Source of the DNA: Paracoccus sulfuroxidans | Lineage (GTDB): Bacteria; Pseudomonadota; Alphaproteobacteria; Rhodobacterales; Rhodobacteraceae | NCBI RefSeq assembly: GCF_007830335.1 | Contig: NZ_VLKU01000001.1 | Span: 372,001 to 436,000 of the forward strand | Length of the DNA: 64,000 nucleotides | Direction of reading: 5' to 3' | Shown: piece after piece, positions 48,577 through 58,776 of the stretch | Numbering within the stretch: the first letter of the stretch is position 1 | Layout: each line of letters opens with the position of its first letter | The notes under the pieces: generated by a model | Database searches by the model: none | What the model was told of the DNA's origin: nothing | What the model saw: the letters and a program-made list of their open reading frames with translations, nothing else | Translations under genes and position numbers: made by a program

Positions 48577-50889
48577 TCAAGGCCGTTCGTGCACGTAAAT
48601 GCCCGGTGCAGGCCCCATTCCCTCGCCCGGATCGCGCGCGGGAACCGTCGGACCGGAATATCCGGCCAGCCATTGACCCCAGCGGCCCCACCAGCTTCCA
48701 TCATGCCGCACTGCAGCATTGCGCCATGCCTCATAGCCCTTCTCGAACCCAGCATCCGAAGTGTAGTGGCCGTATTTCTTCTTGCTGGGCGGGTTGATGA
48801 TGCCCGCGATATGGCCGGATTCGGACAGGATGAAGGTCTTGTCGCGCGAAGCCATCATCGAGACGCCGCGCCAACTGTCGCGCGCCGGGGCGATATGGTC
48901 GGTCTCGCAGGCGATGGCACAGATCGGCAGGTCGAGATCGCGGATGTTCAGCTGCTTGCCAAACAGGGTGAAACCTTCGCCCACGAAGGCGTTCTGCTGA
49001 CAGAGATTGCGCAGATATTCGCTGGCCATGCGCCCCGGCAGGTTCGTGCCGTCACCGTTCCAGAACAGCAGATCGAAGGCCGGAGGCGCCTCGCCCAGCA
49101 TATAGCTGCGAATCGCCGGGCCCCAGACCAGATCATTCGCCCGCAGGAAACTGAAGGTCCGGGTCATCAGCTTCGACGAGAGTATCCCGGTATGCGAGAT
49201 CTCTTCCTCGATCCCCGAGACGAAATCGTCCTGTAGATAGGCGGTGAATTCCCCCTGATCCGAGAAATCCGTCAGCGTGGTAAAGAAGGTCGCCGATTTC
49301 ACCCGGTCGTCGCCGCGCTGCTTCAGCAAGGACAGCGTCAACGACAGCGTGGTCCCGGCGATGCAATAGCCGACGGCGTTCAGCTGATCCTCACCCGTGA
49401 GGTCCTGCATACGGTCCATGACTTCCAGATAGGCATTGACGTAATCGTCCATGCCCGTGTCGCCATAGCTGTCGTCGGGGTTCTTCCAGGCCACCACGAA
49501 CAGCGTGAAGCCCTGATCGACAATCCATTTGATCAGGCTGTTCTGCGGCTTCAGGTCCATGATGTAGAATTTGTTGATCCACGGCGGAAAGATCACCAGC
49601 GGCGTCTTGTGCACGCTTTCCGTCGTCGGCGCGTATTGGATCAGCTCATAAAGCCGGGTCCGCGCGACCACGGTGCCCTTGGTGGTGCCGATGTTCTCGC
49701 CCACGCGGAAAGCATCGCGATCCGCCAGAGAGACGATCATCTCGCCGCCGTGCTGCTCAACGTCGCGGACCAGATTCTCAAGCCCCTGGACCAGGCTTTC
49801 GCCCTCGGTCTCCAGCGCCTTTTCCAGCGCGTCGGGATTGGTCGCCAGAAAGTTGGTCGGCGCCATCATGTCGATGATCTGACGGGTGAACCAGTCGACG
49901 CGGCGACGGTCGGTCAGGCTTTCAATGTCCAGCTCACGCGAGGCCTTCTCCATGGCGCTGGCATTGATCTGATACTGGCGCTTCACGAAGTTGAAGAACG
50001 GGTGATGCTCCCACAGCGGGTTGGCGAAGCGCCGGTCGCTGGGCCCCTCATCGGGCGGGCTGGTCAGGGTGCCGCGTACCATCGCCGATTGCGCATCGGC
50101 GAAATGGCGCAGCGTCTCGCCCCAATAGCTGACCTGCTGTTCGATGATGCGACCGGGCTGTTCGGCCAGCTGCTTCAACCAGGCATTGGTCGCGGTGGTA
50201 AACAGGTCCGGACCCGGCCCCTCGACGCCCGGCGCCTTCTGCTTGCGCTGCGCCATGGCGACGGCCAGCCGCTGGGTCAGCGATTCGATCCGGTCGATAT
50301 TCGCCATCAGTTTTTCAGGCAGATGGCTGTTCACGCCAAAAGCGGCCTCAAGAAATGCGGCCGTGCTGCCGGTCGCCAGATCGGCGCGGTCTGCGTTCGC
50401 CTCATGGGGGCTGGGCGCAGGCTGTTGGGCGGGCAGAGGAGCCGCCGCTGCCTCGGCCGGGACAGGTTTCGGGGCTTCAGTTGCCGGGGCAGCCTTGTCA
50501 GCGGCAACAGGCTTGCGACGACCAGTCGTGCGCGTGTCGGCGCGGGCGGTGACGCGGGCACGGGCCGAGGTCGCGGATTTCGCGGAAGCGGCTGATTTTG
50601 CGGCGGCTCTTGCCGCAGGCTTTGCTGCAGCTGCATTCTTCGCAGGCGCAGCATTGGCCTTTGATGACCCGGCCGAAACCGTCTGCGCCTTCGCTCCTGC
50701 ACGGGCCGAAGCCTTCGCTGCAGGCTTTCTTGCGGCCTTCGTCGGCGCAGTTTCCGGGCTTCCTTCCGAGGACTTTCCAGTACGGCGAGAGGCGCTCTTG
50801 GCGGGGGTTTTTACAGGCTCGGCCGAGGCGGCGGCTGTGACATTCTTCGCCCGGTTCGCCGCGCCTGCATTGTCTTCATTGCCCGACAT
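48577..50889 (-). CDS. phaC: Poly(3-hydroxyalkanoate) synthase, class I, with long N-terminal extension
   Basis: 770 residues from ATG at 50889, after GGGAGGATTG; class I enzymes usually have about 570-630. Residues 1-170 are Ala/Lys/Pro-rich and low in complexity (histone H1-like). The core starts near ATGSTAAFLEAAFGVNSHLP. The lipase-like box is GYCIAGTTLSLTLSL (Cys near 510), Asp in ACETDHIAPARDSW (about 661) and His in SGHIAGIINPP (about 696). It polymerises hydroxyacyl-CoA on the granule surface. It is divergent from phaZ and upstream of phaP. Confidence 0.95.
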   Translation of the reverse strand: MSGNEDNAGAANRAKNVTAAASAEPVKTPAKSASRRTGKSSEGSPETAPTKAARKPAAKASARAGAKAQTVSAGSSKANAAPAKNAAAAKPAARAAAKSAASAKSATSARARVTARADTRTTGRRKPVAADKAAPATEAPKPVPAEAAAAPLPAQQPAPSPHEANADRADLATGSTAAFLEAAFGVNSHLPEKLMANIDRIESLTQRLAVAMAQRKQKAPGVEGPGPDLFTTATNAWLKQLAEQPGRIIEQQVSYWGETLRHFADAQSAMVRGTLTSPPDEGPSDRRFANPLWEHHPFFNFVKRQYQINASAMEKASRELDIESLTDRRRVDWFTRQIIDMMAPTNFLATNPDALEKALETEGESLVQGLENLVRDVEQHGGEMIVSLADRDAFRVGENIGTTKGTVVARTRLYELIQYAPTTESVHKTPLVIFPPWINKFYIMDLKPQNSLIKWIVDQGFTLFVVAWKNPDDSYGDTGMDDYVNAYLEVMDRMQDLTGEDQLNAVGYCIAGTTLSLTLSLLKQRGDDRVKSATFFTTLTDFSDQGEFTAYLQDDFVSGIEEEISHTGILSSKLMTRTFSFLRANDLVWGPAIRSYMLGEAPPAFDLLFWNGDGTNLPGRMASEYLRNLCQQNAFVGEGFTLFGKQLNIRDLDLPICAIACETDHIAPARDSWRGVSMMASRDKTFILSESGHIAGIINPPSKKKYGHYTSDAGFEKGYEAWRNAAVRHDGSWWGRWGQWLAGYSGPTVPARDPGEGMGPAPGIYVHERP

Positions 50890-50988
50890 AATTGACAATC
50901 CTCCCTAACCATAAAATCATTATGCTTACCCGGACACGCAGGTAAAGCGCTGTCCTGCGCGGCGAGCCAGTAAAATGAATAGGTATCC

Positions 50989-52341
50989 ATGAAGACTTAC
51001 AAGGGCGCGAAGGGCATCATCTCCTACGATGCGATGGAGACGATCCGCAACACCAGCGAATGGATGGGCGCCAGCGCTCGGGCCATGGCTTCCTATCCGG
51101 CATTCGCCTTGATCCCGCATCCGGTCTTCAAGCTGATGTCGGCCTGGGGACGGGTGACCGAGCGCAGCTTTGCGCGCATGGTCATCAAGCCGGACTGGGA
51201 AATCCCGCCGATCGTCTCCGAGGGCGGTCAGGACCATATCGTCTATGTCGAGACCGTGCTCAAACGCGATTTCGGCGATCTGATTCATTTCCGCGTTGCC
51301 CGCCGCGCCCCCATGCCGCGCAAGGTGCTGCTCGTCGCCCCGATGTCGGGGCATTATGCGACCCTGCTGCGCTCCACCGTCACCTCGCTACTGCCTGATT
51401 GTGAGGTTTATGTGACGGACTGGCACAACGCCCGCGACATCCCGGTCAGCTGCGGCAAGTTCGATGTCGAGGATTATACGAAATACCTCGTCGACTTCAT
51501 CCGCCACATGGGCCCCGACACCAATGTAATCGCGATCTGCCAGCCCGCGCCGCTGGCGCTGGCCGCGACCGCGATCCTGGCCGAGCAGGACCCCAAGGCC
51601 CAGCCCAGCTCTCTGATCCTCATTGGCGGCCCCATCGACCCCGATGCCGCCGCGACCGAGGTCACCGATTTCGGCAACCGCGTCACCATGGGCGAGCTGG
51701 AGCATATGATGATCCAGCAGGTCGGCTTCAAATATCGCGGCTGTGGCCGGATGGTCTATCCGGGGCTCGCACAGCTCAGCTCGTTCATCGCCATGAATGC
51801 CGAAACCCATGCCAAGGCCTTCATCGACAAGATCTTTGCCGAGGCGCGGGGCGAGGGTTCGGAAAGCGACCGCCACAACGTCTTCTATGACGAATATCTG
51901 GCGGTCATGGACATGACGGCCGAATTCTACCTCTCGACGGTCGAGCGGATCTTCAAAGGGCTCGAGATCGCGCAGAACCGCTTCTCGGTCGATGGCAGGC
52001 CCGTGGACCTGACGCTCATCAAGGATGTGGCGGTGATGACGGTCGAAGGCGCGAATGACGACATCTCGGCGCCTGGCCAATGCGTCGCGGCGCTCGATCT
52101 CTGCACCGGCGTCCCGCCCGAGAAAAAGGTCCAGCACCTCGAGCCCGGCGCCGGGCATTACGGCATCTTTGCAGGCAAAAGCTGGCGTCTGAACATCCGC
52201 CCGCTGGTTCTGGACTTCATCGACGAACAGTCGCGCGACGCCAAGCCCGAAAGCCCGCGCCGCCGTCGCCGTGGAGGCGCCAGCCTGCCGCCCAGCGACC
52301 GCCATGACCCGGCCGAATCCGATCAGAAGATCGCGGTCTGA
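50989..52341 (+). CDS. phaZ: Intracellular PHB depolymerase
   Basis: 450 residues. It has VLLVAPMSGHYATLLRSTVT SLLPDCEVYVTDWHNARDIP, CQPAPLALAATAILAEQDP (Cys nucleophile in the C-Q-P box), and VEGANDDISAPGQCVAALDL with a C-terminal GAGHYGIFAGKSWR (His). This is the intracellular type of depolymerase with a Cys nucleophile. The C-terminal 30 residues are Arg-rich. It is divergent from phaC with about 100 bases between the start codons, so the two share a regulatory region. Confidence 0.93.
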   Translation: MKTYKGAKGIISYDAMETIRNTSEWMGASARAMASYPAFALIPHPVFKLMSAWGRVTERSFARMVIKPDWEIPPIVSEGGQDHIVYVETVLKRDFGDLIHFRVARRAPMPRKVLLVAPMSGHYATLLRSTVTSLLPDCEVYVTDWHNARDIPVSCGKFDVEDYTKYLVDFIRHMGPDTNVIAICQPAPLALAATAILAEQDPKAQPSSLILIGGPIDPDAAATEVTDFGNRVTMGELEHMMIQQVGFKYRGCGRMVYPGLAQLSSFIAMNAETHAKAFIDKIFAEARGEGSESDRHNVFYDEYLAVMDMTAEFYLSTVERIFKGLEIAQNRFSVDGRPVDLTLIKDVAVMTVEGANDDISAPGQCVAALDLCTGVPPEKKVQHLEPGAGHYGIFAGKSWRLNIRPLVLDFIDEQSRDAKPESPRRRRRGGASLPPSDRHDPAESDQKIAV

Positions 52342-52409
52342 CCGGCTCTTGCACTGAATGAAACGGCGGTCGCCTCGCAGCGGCCGCCGTCGCCATTTGT
52401 GCGAACGCT

Positions 52410-53153
52410 TCAGCGTCCGCTGACCTCGTCGATGGCTGTGACAATGGCCGCCAGACAGTCCGGCGTTGAGAAGCGGTGATCCGCCCCCTTGACCAGCAAC
52501 AGCCGCATATCGGGCCCCTCCGCATGGTTCAGTAATGCCGTCGCCCAATCGACAGGCACGTCTTCATCGGCGGTGCCCTGCAGGAAACGCACCGGGAAGG
52601 GCAAGGACAGCGGCTGGTTCATCACCAGCTGGTCGCGCCCCTCTTCGATCAGACGGCGGGTGATGACATAGGGCTCATCGCCATACTCACTCGGCAACTC
52701 AAGCCGCCCGTCCCGCAGCAACCGCTCGCGCGCCTCGGCATCGAACCCCGCCCAGAAGCCTTGCTCGGTGAAATCCGGCGCAGCCGCAATGGTCACCAGC
52801 CCCGCAACGCGTTCAGACATCGCCCGCGCCACCAAAAGGCTGATCCAGCCCCCCATCGAGGACCCCACCAGAACCTGCGGCCCCTCGGTCAATTCCTCGA
52901 TCACGGCACGCGCATCCAGAAACCAGTCGCCGATGGCGCCGTCCTCGAACGCGCCTTCCGACTCGCCATGACCCGAGTAATCAAAGCGCAAAAACGCCCG
53001 CCCCTCACGCCGGGCCCATTCCTCCAGAAAAACCGCCTTTGTCCCCTGCATGTCGGATTTGAACCCGCCCAGGAACACGACGCCCGGCCCCTGCCCCGGA
53101 ACCCGGTTGAAGGCGATCCGCCGCCCCTCTCTTGTCTTCAGAACTTCCGTCAT
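52410..53153 (-). CDS. Alpha/beta hydrolase, ABHD10-like
   Basis: 247 residues from ATG at 53153 (MTEVLKTREGRRIAFNRVPG). It has PGVVFLGGFKSDMQGTKAVF, FLRFDYSGHGESEGAFEDG, the Ser elbow VLVGSSMGGWISLLVA, an Asp in RFLQGTADEDVPVDWA, and His in LLVKGADHRFSTP. The family includes ABHD10-type thioesterases. The substrate is unknown. It is convergent with phaZ and divergent from thrS. Confidence 0.82.
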   Translation of the reverse strand: MTEVLKTREGRRIAFNRVPGQGPGVVFLGGFKSDMQGTKAVFLEEWARREGRAFLRFDYSGHGESEGAFEDGAIGDWFLDARAVIEELTEGPQVLVGSSMGGWISLLVARAMSERVAGLVTIAAAPDFTEQGFWAGFDAEARERLLRDGRLELPSEYGDEPYVITRRLIEEGRDQLVMNQPLSLPFPVRFLQGTADEDVPVDWATALLNHAEGPDMRLLLVKGADHRFSTPDCLAAIVTAIDEVSGR

Positions 53154-53326
53154 TCTTTCATGCCCAAATATCCTGCGGGGGAGTCGCGCCTGCGCGACGG
53201 GGGCGCAAAGCCCCCACTTCACGCAACCTCCCCTCATTGACATCCCCACGCAAGCGCGTCAAACCGCAGCCACCATAACCCGCAACCGGGCGTTCCGTGG
53301 GCGCCAAACTGACGAGGAGGACAGAC

Positions 53327-55273
53327 ATGTCCCAGATTTCCCTGACCTTTCCCGATGGCAATTCGCGTGACTATCCGGCTGGCGTGACCGCCGCTGAAGT
53401 CGCCGCGTCGATTGCGCCCAGCCTGGCGAAGAACGCGATTTCGGCTCAGGTCGATGGCAAGCATGTCGACCTGCAATGGCCGATCACGGCCAGCGGCACC
53501 ATCTCGATCAACACGATGAAGGACGAAGGTCCGGCGCTGGAACTGATCCGCCACGACCTCGCCCATATCATGGCCCGCGCCGTGCAGGAAATCTGGCCCG
53601 ATGTGAAGGTCACCATCGGCCCGGTCCGCGATGCCGGCTGGTTTTATGACTTCGACCGCGCCGAGCCCTTCACGCCCGAAGACCTCGGCCAGATCGAACA
53701 GAAGATGAAGCAGATCATCGCCGCCCGTGACGCGGTCAAGACCGAGGTCTGGAACCGCGACCGCGCGGTGAAATATTACGAAGACCGCAATGAGCCCTTC
53801 AAAGTCGAGCTGATCAACCGCATCCCCGAGGGTGAGGATCTGCGGATGTATTGGCACGGCGACTGGCAGGATCTCTGCCGCGGTCCGCACCTGCAGACAA
53901 CGGGTCAGGTTCCGGCCGATGCCTTCAAGCTGACGCATGTCGCGGGCGCTTACTGGCTGGGCGACGCCTCGCGCCCCATGCTGCAGCGCATCTATGGCAT
54001 CGCCTTCCGCAACCGCGATGACCTGAAGGCGCATCTGACCATGCTGGAAGAGGCCGCCAAGCGCGACCACCGCAAGCTTGGTCGGGAAATGGATCTCTTC
54101 CACATGCAGGAAGAGGCCCCCGGTCAGGTCTTCTGGCACCCGAACGGCTGGACGATCTACACCACGCTTCAGGACTATATGCGCCGCCAGCAGCGTCGCG
54201 GCGGCTATGTCGAGGTGAACACGCCGCAAGTGGTGAACCGCAAGCTGTGGGAAGCCTCGGGCCATTGGGAAAACTATCAGGAGCATATGTTCATCGTCGA
54301 AGTCGACGAGGATCACGCGCGCGAAAAGACCGTCAACGCGCTGAAGCCGATGAACTGCCCCTGCCACGTCCAGATCTTCAACGTCGGCCTGAAATCCTAT
54401 CGTGACCTGCCGCTGCGCATGGCCGAATTCGGCTCGTGCAACCGCTATGAGCCCTCGGGCGCGCTGCATGGCATCATGCGCGTGCGCGGTTTCACGCAGG
54501 ATGACGCGCATATCTTCTGCACCGAAGATCAGATCGAACCCGAGACGAAGAAATTCATCGAATTTCTGTCGATGATCTACAAGGATCTCGGCTTCGAGGA
54601 ATTCCGCGTCAAGCTGTCCACGCGCCCCGATCACCGCATCGGCTCGGAAGAAAGCTGGGACATCGTCGAGGGCGCGCTGGCCGCCGCCGTGACCAAGGCG
54701 GGCTACAGCTATGAGCTCAGCCCCGGCGAAGGCGCGTTCTATGGCCCGAAGCTGGAATTCGTGCTGCGCGACGCCATCGGCCGCGACTGGCAATGCGGCA
54801 CGTTGCAAGTCGACCCGAACCTGCCCGAGCGGCTGGATGCGAATTACATCGGCGAGGATGGCGCGAAACACCGCCCCTATATGCTGCACCGCGCGGTGCT
54901 GGGCTCGTTCGAGCGCTTCATCGGCATCCTGCTGGAAAGCTCGGCCGGCAAGCTTCCGCTGTGGCTGACGCCCCGGCAGGTGGTCGTCGCTTCGATCGTT
55001 TCGGATGCGGATGATTACGTCCATGAGGTCGTGCAGACCCTGCGCCAAGCGGGCCTTCGCGCCGAGGCCGATACGCGGAACGAGAAGATCAATTACAAGG
55101 TCCGCGAGCATTCCGTCGGCAAGGTTCCGGTCATCATGGCCATCGGCATGAAAGAGGTGGCCGAGCGTACGGTCTCGATCCGCAGGCTGGATCAGCAGGG
55201 CAGCCGCACCATCTCGCTTGACGAAGCCGTGGAAACCTTGTCGAAAGAGGCAACTGCACCGGACCAGCGATAA
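53327..55273 (+). CDS. thrS: Threonyl-tRNA synthetase
   Basis: 648 residues from ATG at 53327, after GAGGAGG. It has the TGS domain ([20 protein letters not shown]), the editing domain ([20 protein letters not shown]), the class II core with [10 protein letters not shown] (zinc Cys), [35 protein letters not shown], and [18 protein letters not shown], and the anticodon-binding end. Length is normal. It charges tRNA-Thr. Confidence 0.97.
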   Translation: MSQISLTFPDGNSRDYPAGVTAAEVAASIAPSLAKNAISAQVDGKHVDLQWPITASGTISINTMKDEGPALELIRHDLAHIMARAVQEIWPDVKVTIGPVRDAGWFYDFDRAEPFTPEDLGQIEQKMKQIIAARDAVKTEVWNRDRAVKYYEDRNEPFKVELINRIPEGEDLRMYWHGDWQDLCRGPHLQTTGQVPADAFKLTHVAGAYWLGDASRPMLQRIYGIAFRNRDDLKAHLTMLEEAAKRDHRKLGREMDLFHMQEEAPGQVFWHPNGWTIYTTLQDYMRRQQRRGGYVEVNTPQVVNRKLWEASGHWENYQEHMFIVEVDEDHAREKTVNALKPMNCPCHVQIFNVGLKSYRDLPLRMAEFGSCNRYEPSGALHGIMRVRGFTQDDAHIFCTEDQIEPETKKFIEFLSMIYKDLGFEEFRVKLSTRPDHRIGSEESWDIVEGALAAAVTKAGYSYELSPGEGAFYGPKLEFVLRDAIGRDWQCGTLQVDPNLPERLDANYIGEDGAKHRPYMLHRAVLGSFERFIGILLESSAGKLPLWLTPRQVVVASIVSDADDYVHEVVQTLRQAGLRAEADTRNEKINYKVREHSVGKVPVIMAIGMKEVAERTVSIRRLDQQGSRTISLDEAVETLSKEATAPDQR

Positions 55274-55476
55274 TCTGCCTATCTTTTAGGATAGGTTGAC
55301 GCTGCGTAAGTGCAATCCACGCATTCACGCTTGCGTTTTTAGGCGAATCGTTATCCTCTCTTACGCGTGAGCACTACTTTCTACCGCCTCGCCTCTCATG
55401 GGCAGCTGGACTTACTGGAAGGGGCTGCACGGCCCGGAGCAATCTCGCTTCGGGAACACTTGAAGGAGAGACGGTA
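55274..55476 (+). other. Long leader of cold-shock gene
   Basis: This 203-base gap starts with a short hairpin, CCTATC-TTTTAG-GATAGG, just after thrS. The rest probably contains the csp promoter and the long untranslated leader usual for cold-shock genes, which folds differently in the cold. TTGACG at 55296-55301 could be a -35 box, but no good -10 box follows. Confidence 0.4.
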
Positions 55477-55683
55477 ATGGCTACCGGCACCGTAAAATGG
55501 TTCAACGCCACCAAGGGCTATGGTTTCATCGCGCCGGATGATGGCGGCAAAGATGTCTTCGTTCACATCTCGGCAGTCGAGCGCGCGGGCCTTACCGGCC
55601 TGAACGACAACCAGAAGATCGAATATGAGCTTCAGTCCGGCCGCGACGGCCGCAGCTCGGCTTCGGACCTGAAACTGCTCTGA
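55477..55683 (+). CDS. Cold-shock domain protein
   Basis: 68 residues, [31 protein letters not shown] with both RNA-binding motifs (KGYGFI and DVFVHI), the standard CspA fold. It binds single-stranded RNA and prevents misfolding. The ribosome site AAGGAGAGACGGTA is strong. Confidence 0.95.
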   Translation: MATGTVKWFNATKGYGFIAPDDGGKDVFVHISAVERAGLTGLNDNQKIEYELQSGRDGRSSASDLKLL

Positions 55684-55707
55684 GGCAGTTCACCCCCGGA
55701 ATTTCAT

Positions 55708-55731
55708 GGCGGCCCGTGCCAGCGGGCCGCC
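55708..55731 (+). terminator. Terminator after cold-shock gene
   Basis: GGCGGCCCG-TGCCAG-CGGGCCGCC forms a perfect 9-bp stem, followed by ATTCAAACTTTG, 25 bases after the stop codon. Confidence 0.75.
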
Positions 55732-55828
55732 ATTCAAACTTTGTTGCATCTGGACAGGTTCCTTTCAGCGCGTTTCATTGACGCCTGATTCCGGCAAGCC
55801 CCGGAGCAGAGGGACTGAAAGGACAGCA

Positions 55829-57298
55829 ATGAATCTGGCCGAACACGTGCTCACCGCAGGGCTGGGAACCCCGGACAAACTGGCCATGTCCATCGTGGGT
55901 CTCAGCCGCGCGGATCGCTGGTCCTATGCGCGGCTGCGCCAGTCCGTGCTGGGAACCGCCACCGGCCTCTTGGAAGCGGGCCTGCGTCCCGGCGACCGGC
56001 TGCTGATGCGTCTTGGAAATACGCCCGCCTTTCCCGTGACTTATCTGGCAGCCATCGCCGCAGGGATCGTTCCGGTCCCGACCTCGGCCATGCTGACGGC
56101 GCGCGAGATCACCTCGCTGGCCCGCGTGGTCCGCCCCGCCGCCATCGTGGCCGACAGCGGGGTGGCGCTGCCGGACGACCCGGCCCCGGTCATCCCGGCT
56201 GAACAGCTTGGTGAATTCGCGTCCCTGCCCCCGGCCAGCTTCCAGCAGGGTGACCCGGACCGGCTGGCCTATATCGTCTTCACCTCGGGCACCTCGGGCA
56301 AGCCGCGCGCGGTCTGCCATGCCCATCGCGCCATTCTAGCGCGCCGGATGATGTTTCAGGGCTGGTATGGGCTTGAGCCCACGGACCGGCTGCTGCATGC
56401 GGGCGCGTTCAACTGGACCTTTACGCTCGGCACCGGCCTCATGGACCCCTGGACCAAGGGCGCGACGGCGCTGATCCCCGCCGATGGCACCACACCCGAG
56501 CAGATCCCGCTTCTGGCCTCGCGCCACGGGGCCACGCTGATCGCCGCGGCGCCGGGCGTTTTCCGGCGCATGCTGCGGGCCGATTGGACGCCCTGGCAGG
56601 GGCTGCGTCACGGGTTGACGGCGGGCGAGCGCCTCGACCCCGCGCTGCGGCAGGATTGGCAGCAGCGCACGGGCAGCGACCTGCATGAGGCGATGGGCAT
56701 GTCCGAATGCTCGACCTTCCTGTCGGGCAGCCCGGACCGCCCCGCGCCCCACGGCACCGCAGGCTTTCCCCAACCCGGCCGCCGCATCGCCATCCTGACC
56801 GAAGAGGGCACCGAGGCCCCGGTCGGCGAGGCGGGGGAGCTGGCCGTCCACCGCTCGGATCCCGGGCTCTATCTGGGCTATCTGGACCAGCCCGAGGACA
56901 CTGCCGCCCGCTTTCACGGCGACTGGTTCCTGACCGGCGATCTGGCGCAGGCCTCGGCGGACGGGGCCATCACCACGCTGGGCCGTGGCGATGACATGAT
57001 GAATGCGGGCGGCTTCCGCCTCTCGCCCGGCGAGGTCGAGGATGCGCTGGCCCTCGTTCCTGGGGCCGGAGACATCGCCGCGACCGAGATCCCCGTGGCC
57101 AATGGCGCCAGCGTCATTGTCGCCTTCTGGACCGGCGAGGCCACGCGTGCGGTGATGGAAGCGGCGGGCGCGGCCAGCCTTGCGCGTTATAAACAGCCGC
57201 GCGAATACATCCATCTGGACGCCCTGCCCCGCACCGCAACCGGCAAGATCAACCGCCGCGCGCTGCGCGAGGCCCATCGCAAGGACCGCGTGGAATGA
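55829..57298 (+). CDS. AMP-dependent acyl-CoA synthetase/ligase
   Basis: 489 residues from ATG at 55829, after GAAAGGACAGCA. The AMP-binding motif is YIVFTSGTSGKPRAVCHAHR, then MGMSECSTFLSGSP, a WFLTGDLAQASADGAITTLG RGDDMMNAGGFRLSPGEVED hinge region, and a final Lys in RTATGKINRRALRE. It resembles benzoate- or fatty acid-CoA ligases. It begins an operon with the methyltransferase (4-base overlap) and DsbA-like genes. Substrate unknown. Confidence 0.9.
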   Translation: MNLAEHVLTAGLGTPDKLAMSIVGLSRADRWSYARLRQSVLGTATGLLEAGLRPGDRLLMRLGNTPAFPVTYLAAIAAGIVPVPTSAMLTAREITSLARVVRPAAIVADSGVALPDDPAPVIPAEQLGEFASLPPASFQQGDPDRLAYIVFTSGTSGKPRAVCHAHRAILARRMMFQGWYGLEPTDRLLHAGAFNWTFTLGTGLMDPWTKGATALIPADGTTPEQIPLLASRHGATLIAAAPGVFRRMLRADWTPWQGLRHGLTAGERLDPALRQDWQQRTGSDLHEAMGMSECSTFLSGSPDRPAPHGTAGFPQPGRRIAILTEEGTEAPVGEAGELAVHRSDPGLYLGYLDQPEDTAARFHGDWFLTGDLAQASADGAITTLGRGDDMMNAGGFRLSPGEVEDALALVPGAGDIAATEIPVANGASVIVAFWTGEATRAVMEAAGAASLARYKQPREYIHLDALPRTATGKINRRALREAHRKDRVE

Positions 57299-58020
57299 CG
57301 AATGGCTGGGAAAGCTCGGCGGCCGCATGGATCGCCGATCAGGGCGAGACGGGCGATTTCTCGCGCCGCTTTGTGCTGGATGAGCCGATGCTGGCGCGGG
57401 TCCGCGGGCGCGGATTTGCCAATGCGCTGGACGTCGGCTGTGGCGAGGGGCGGTTCTGCCGCCTGCTGCGCGACGAAGGCGTCGCCACGACCGGGATCGA
57501 CCCGACGCCATCGCTGCTGGCCGCCGCCCAAAGCCGCGACCCGAAGGGCGAATATCTCGAGGCCGGAGCCGAGGCGCTGCCCTTTCCCGACGACAGTTTT
57601 GATCTGGTGGTCAGCTACCTGACCCTTATCGACATTGAGGACAGCACGCGCGGCATTCAGGAAATGGCCCGCGTGCTGCGGCCGGGCGGCGCGCTGCTGA
57701 TCGCCAATCTCAACAGCTTCAACACCGCAGGCGGCTGGATGCGCAGCGACGGTCCGGTGCAGGGGTTCCGGCTCGACCACTATCTTCAGCCGCGCGCCGA
57801 ATGGGTCAGCTGGCGCGGCATCCATATTCGCAACTGGCATCGCCCGTTCCGCGACTATATGCAGCCGCTGCTGGCCACCGGCCTGCTGCTGCGTCATTTC
57901 GACGAGCCAGAACCCCATGGCGACACTGCGACCGCCAACCGCTTTCGCCGCGCGCCCTATTTCCACATCATGGAATGGGAAAAGCCCGCAGCCCGCGCCA
58001 CGACAGGAGAGCCCCGATGA
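57295..58020 (+). CDS. Class I SAM-dependent methyltransferase
   Basis: 241 residues. The SAM-binding motif is NALDVGCGEGRFCRLLRDEG followed by TGIDPTPSLLAAAQSRDP, with the post-motifs DDSFDLVVSYLTLIDIEDS and RVLRPGGALLIANLNSFNTA. It belongs to the UbiE/Methyltransf_11 type. It starts 4 bases before the ligase stop (ATGA overlap), so it is part of the same operon. Its substrate is not known. Confidence 0.9.
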   Translation: MTNGWESSAAAWIADQGETGDFSRRFVLDEPMLARVRGRGFANALDVGCGEGRFCRLLRDEGVATTGIDPTPSLLAAAQSRDPKGEYLEAGAEALPFPDDSFDLVVSYLTLIDIEDSTRGIQEMARVLRPGGALLIANLNSFNTAGGWMRSDGPVQGFRLDHYLQPRAEWVSWRGIHIRNWHRPFRDYMQPLLATGLLLRHFDEPEPHGDTATANRFRRAPYFHIMEWEKPAARATTGEPR

Positions 58021-58667
58021 CCGCCTCGGTCCGCCTTGATATCTTCGCCGATCCGGTCTGCCCCTGGTGCCTGATCGGCAAGGCCCAGCTGGATCGCGCG
58101 CTGGAAAGCCGCCCCGATCATCCCTTCGCGATCACCTGGCACCCCTATGAGCTGAACCCCGGCCTGCCGCCCGAGGGCGTGCCCTATGTCGATTACATGC
58201 TGGCGAAGTTCCGCAACGAAAAGGGCATCATCGAGGCCATGGGTCCAGTCATGCAGGCCTCTGAACGGCTAGGGCTTTGGATCAACCCCGCGCTGATCGA
58301 GCGGATGCCGAACACCCGCAACGCCCATCGGCTGATGCATTGGGCGGGGCTGGAGGGTGTGCAGACCCCGGTCATGTCCGCCCTGATGCGGGCGCATTGG
58401 CGCGAGGGGCGCAACATCTCGAACCCCGATGTGCTGGTCGAGATCGGAGAGAAGGCCGGGATGAAGCCCGAAATGATCCGCCGCCTTCTGGCCACCGATG
58501 CCGATCTTGATCAGGTCGCGATCCGCGAACGTCACGCGGCAGAACGCGGCATCACTGCAGTGCCTACCTTCATCATCGCCGATCAGCACGCCATCTCGGG
58601 CGCGCAACCGGTCGAATTGTGGCAGAATGTCATCGACGAACTGACGGGGCAGCCTCCGTCAAACTGA
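58017..58667 (+). CDS. DsbA-family (FrnE-like) oxidoreductase
   Basis: 216 residues from ATG at 58017, overlapping the methyltransferase stop by 4 bases. The thioredoxin-fold start is RLDIFADPVCPWCLIGKAQL with the active site CPWC, and the C-terminus has AAERGITAVPTFIIADQHAI SGAQPVELW (cis-Pro loop). It has no signal peptide, so it is a cytoplasmic FrnE/2-hydroxychromene-2-carboxylate isomerase-like protein. Confidence 0.92.
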   Translation: MTASVRLDIFADPVCPWCLIGKAQLDRALESRPDHPFAITWHPYELNPGLPPEGVPYVDYMLAKFRNEKGIIEAMGPVMQASERLGLWINPALIERMPNTRNAHRLMHWAGLEGVQTPVMSALMRAHWREGRNISNPDVLVEIGEKAGMKPEMIRRLLATDADLDQVAIRERHAAERGITAVPTFIIADQHAISGAQPVELWQNVIDELTGQPPSN

Positions 58668-58684
58668 CCGGCCGCGTCGAAGAT

Positions 58685-58706
58685 TTGGCGCCGGATCGGG
58701 CGCCAA
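58685..58706 (+). terminator. Hairpin after DsbA-like gene
   Basis: TTGGCGCC-GGATCG-GGCGCCAA forms a perfect 8-bp stem shortly after the DsbA-like stop codon and is followed by TAGCTCTGGCTTTCT. It is a likely terminator with a poor T-run. Confidence 0.5.
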
Positions 58707-58776
58707 TAGCTCTGGCTTTCTGGGTCAGGGAGGCTTATTTAGTATGCCTCCCCTGACCGCAGCCAAGGATATAGTC

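Noticed and set aside
53234..55111. Long minus-strand frame over thrS
   Set aside because: It is the antisense shadow of a complete threonyl-tRNA synthetase gene and has no recognisable motifs.
58668..58776. Cobalamin riboswitch before nrdJ
   Set aside because: Only about 110 bases are available, taken up partly by a terminator hairpin, and no B12-box-like sequence is present.
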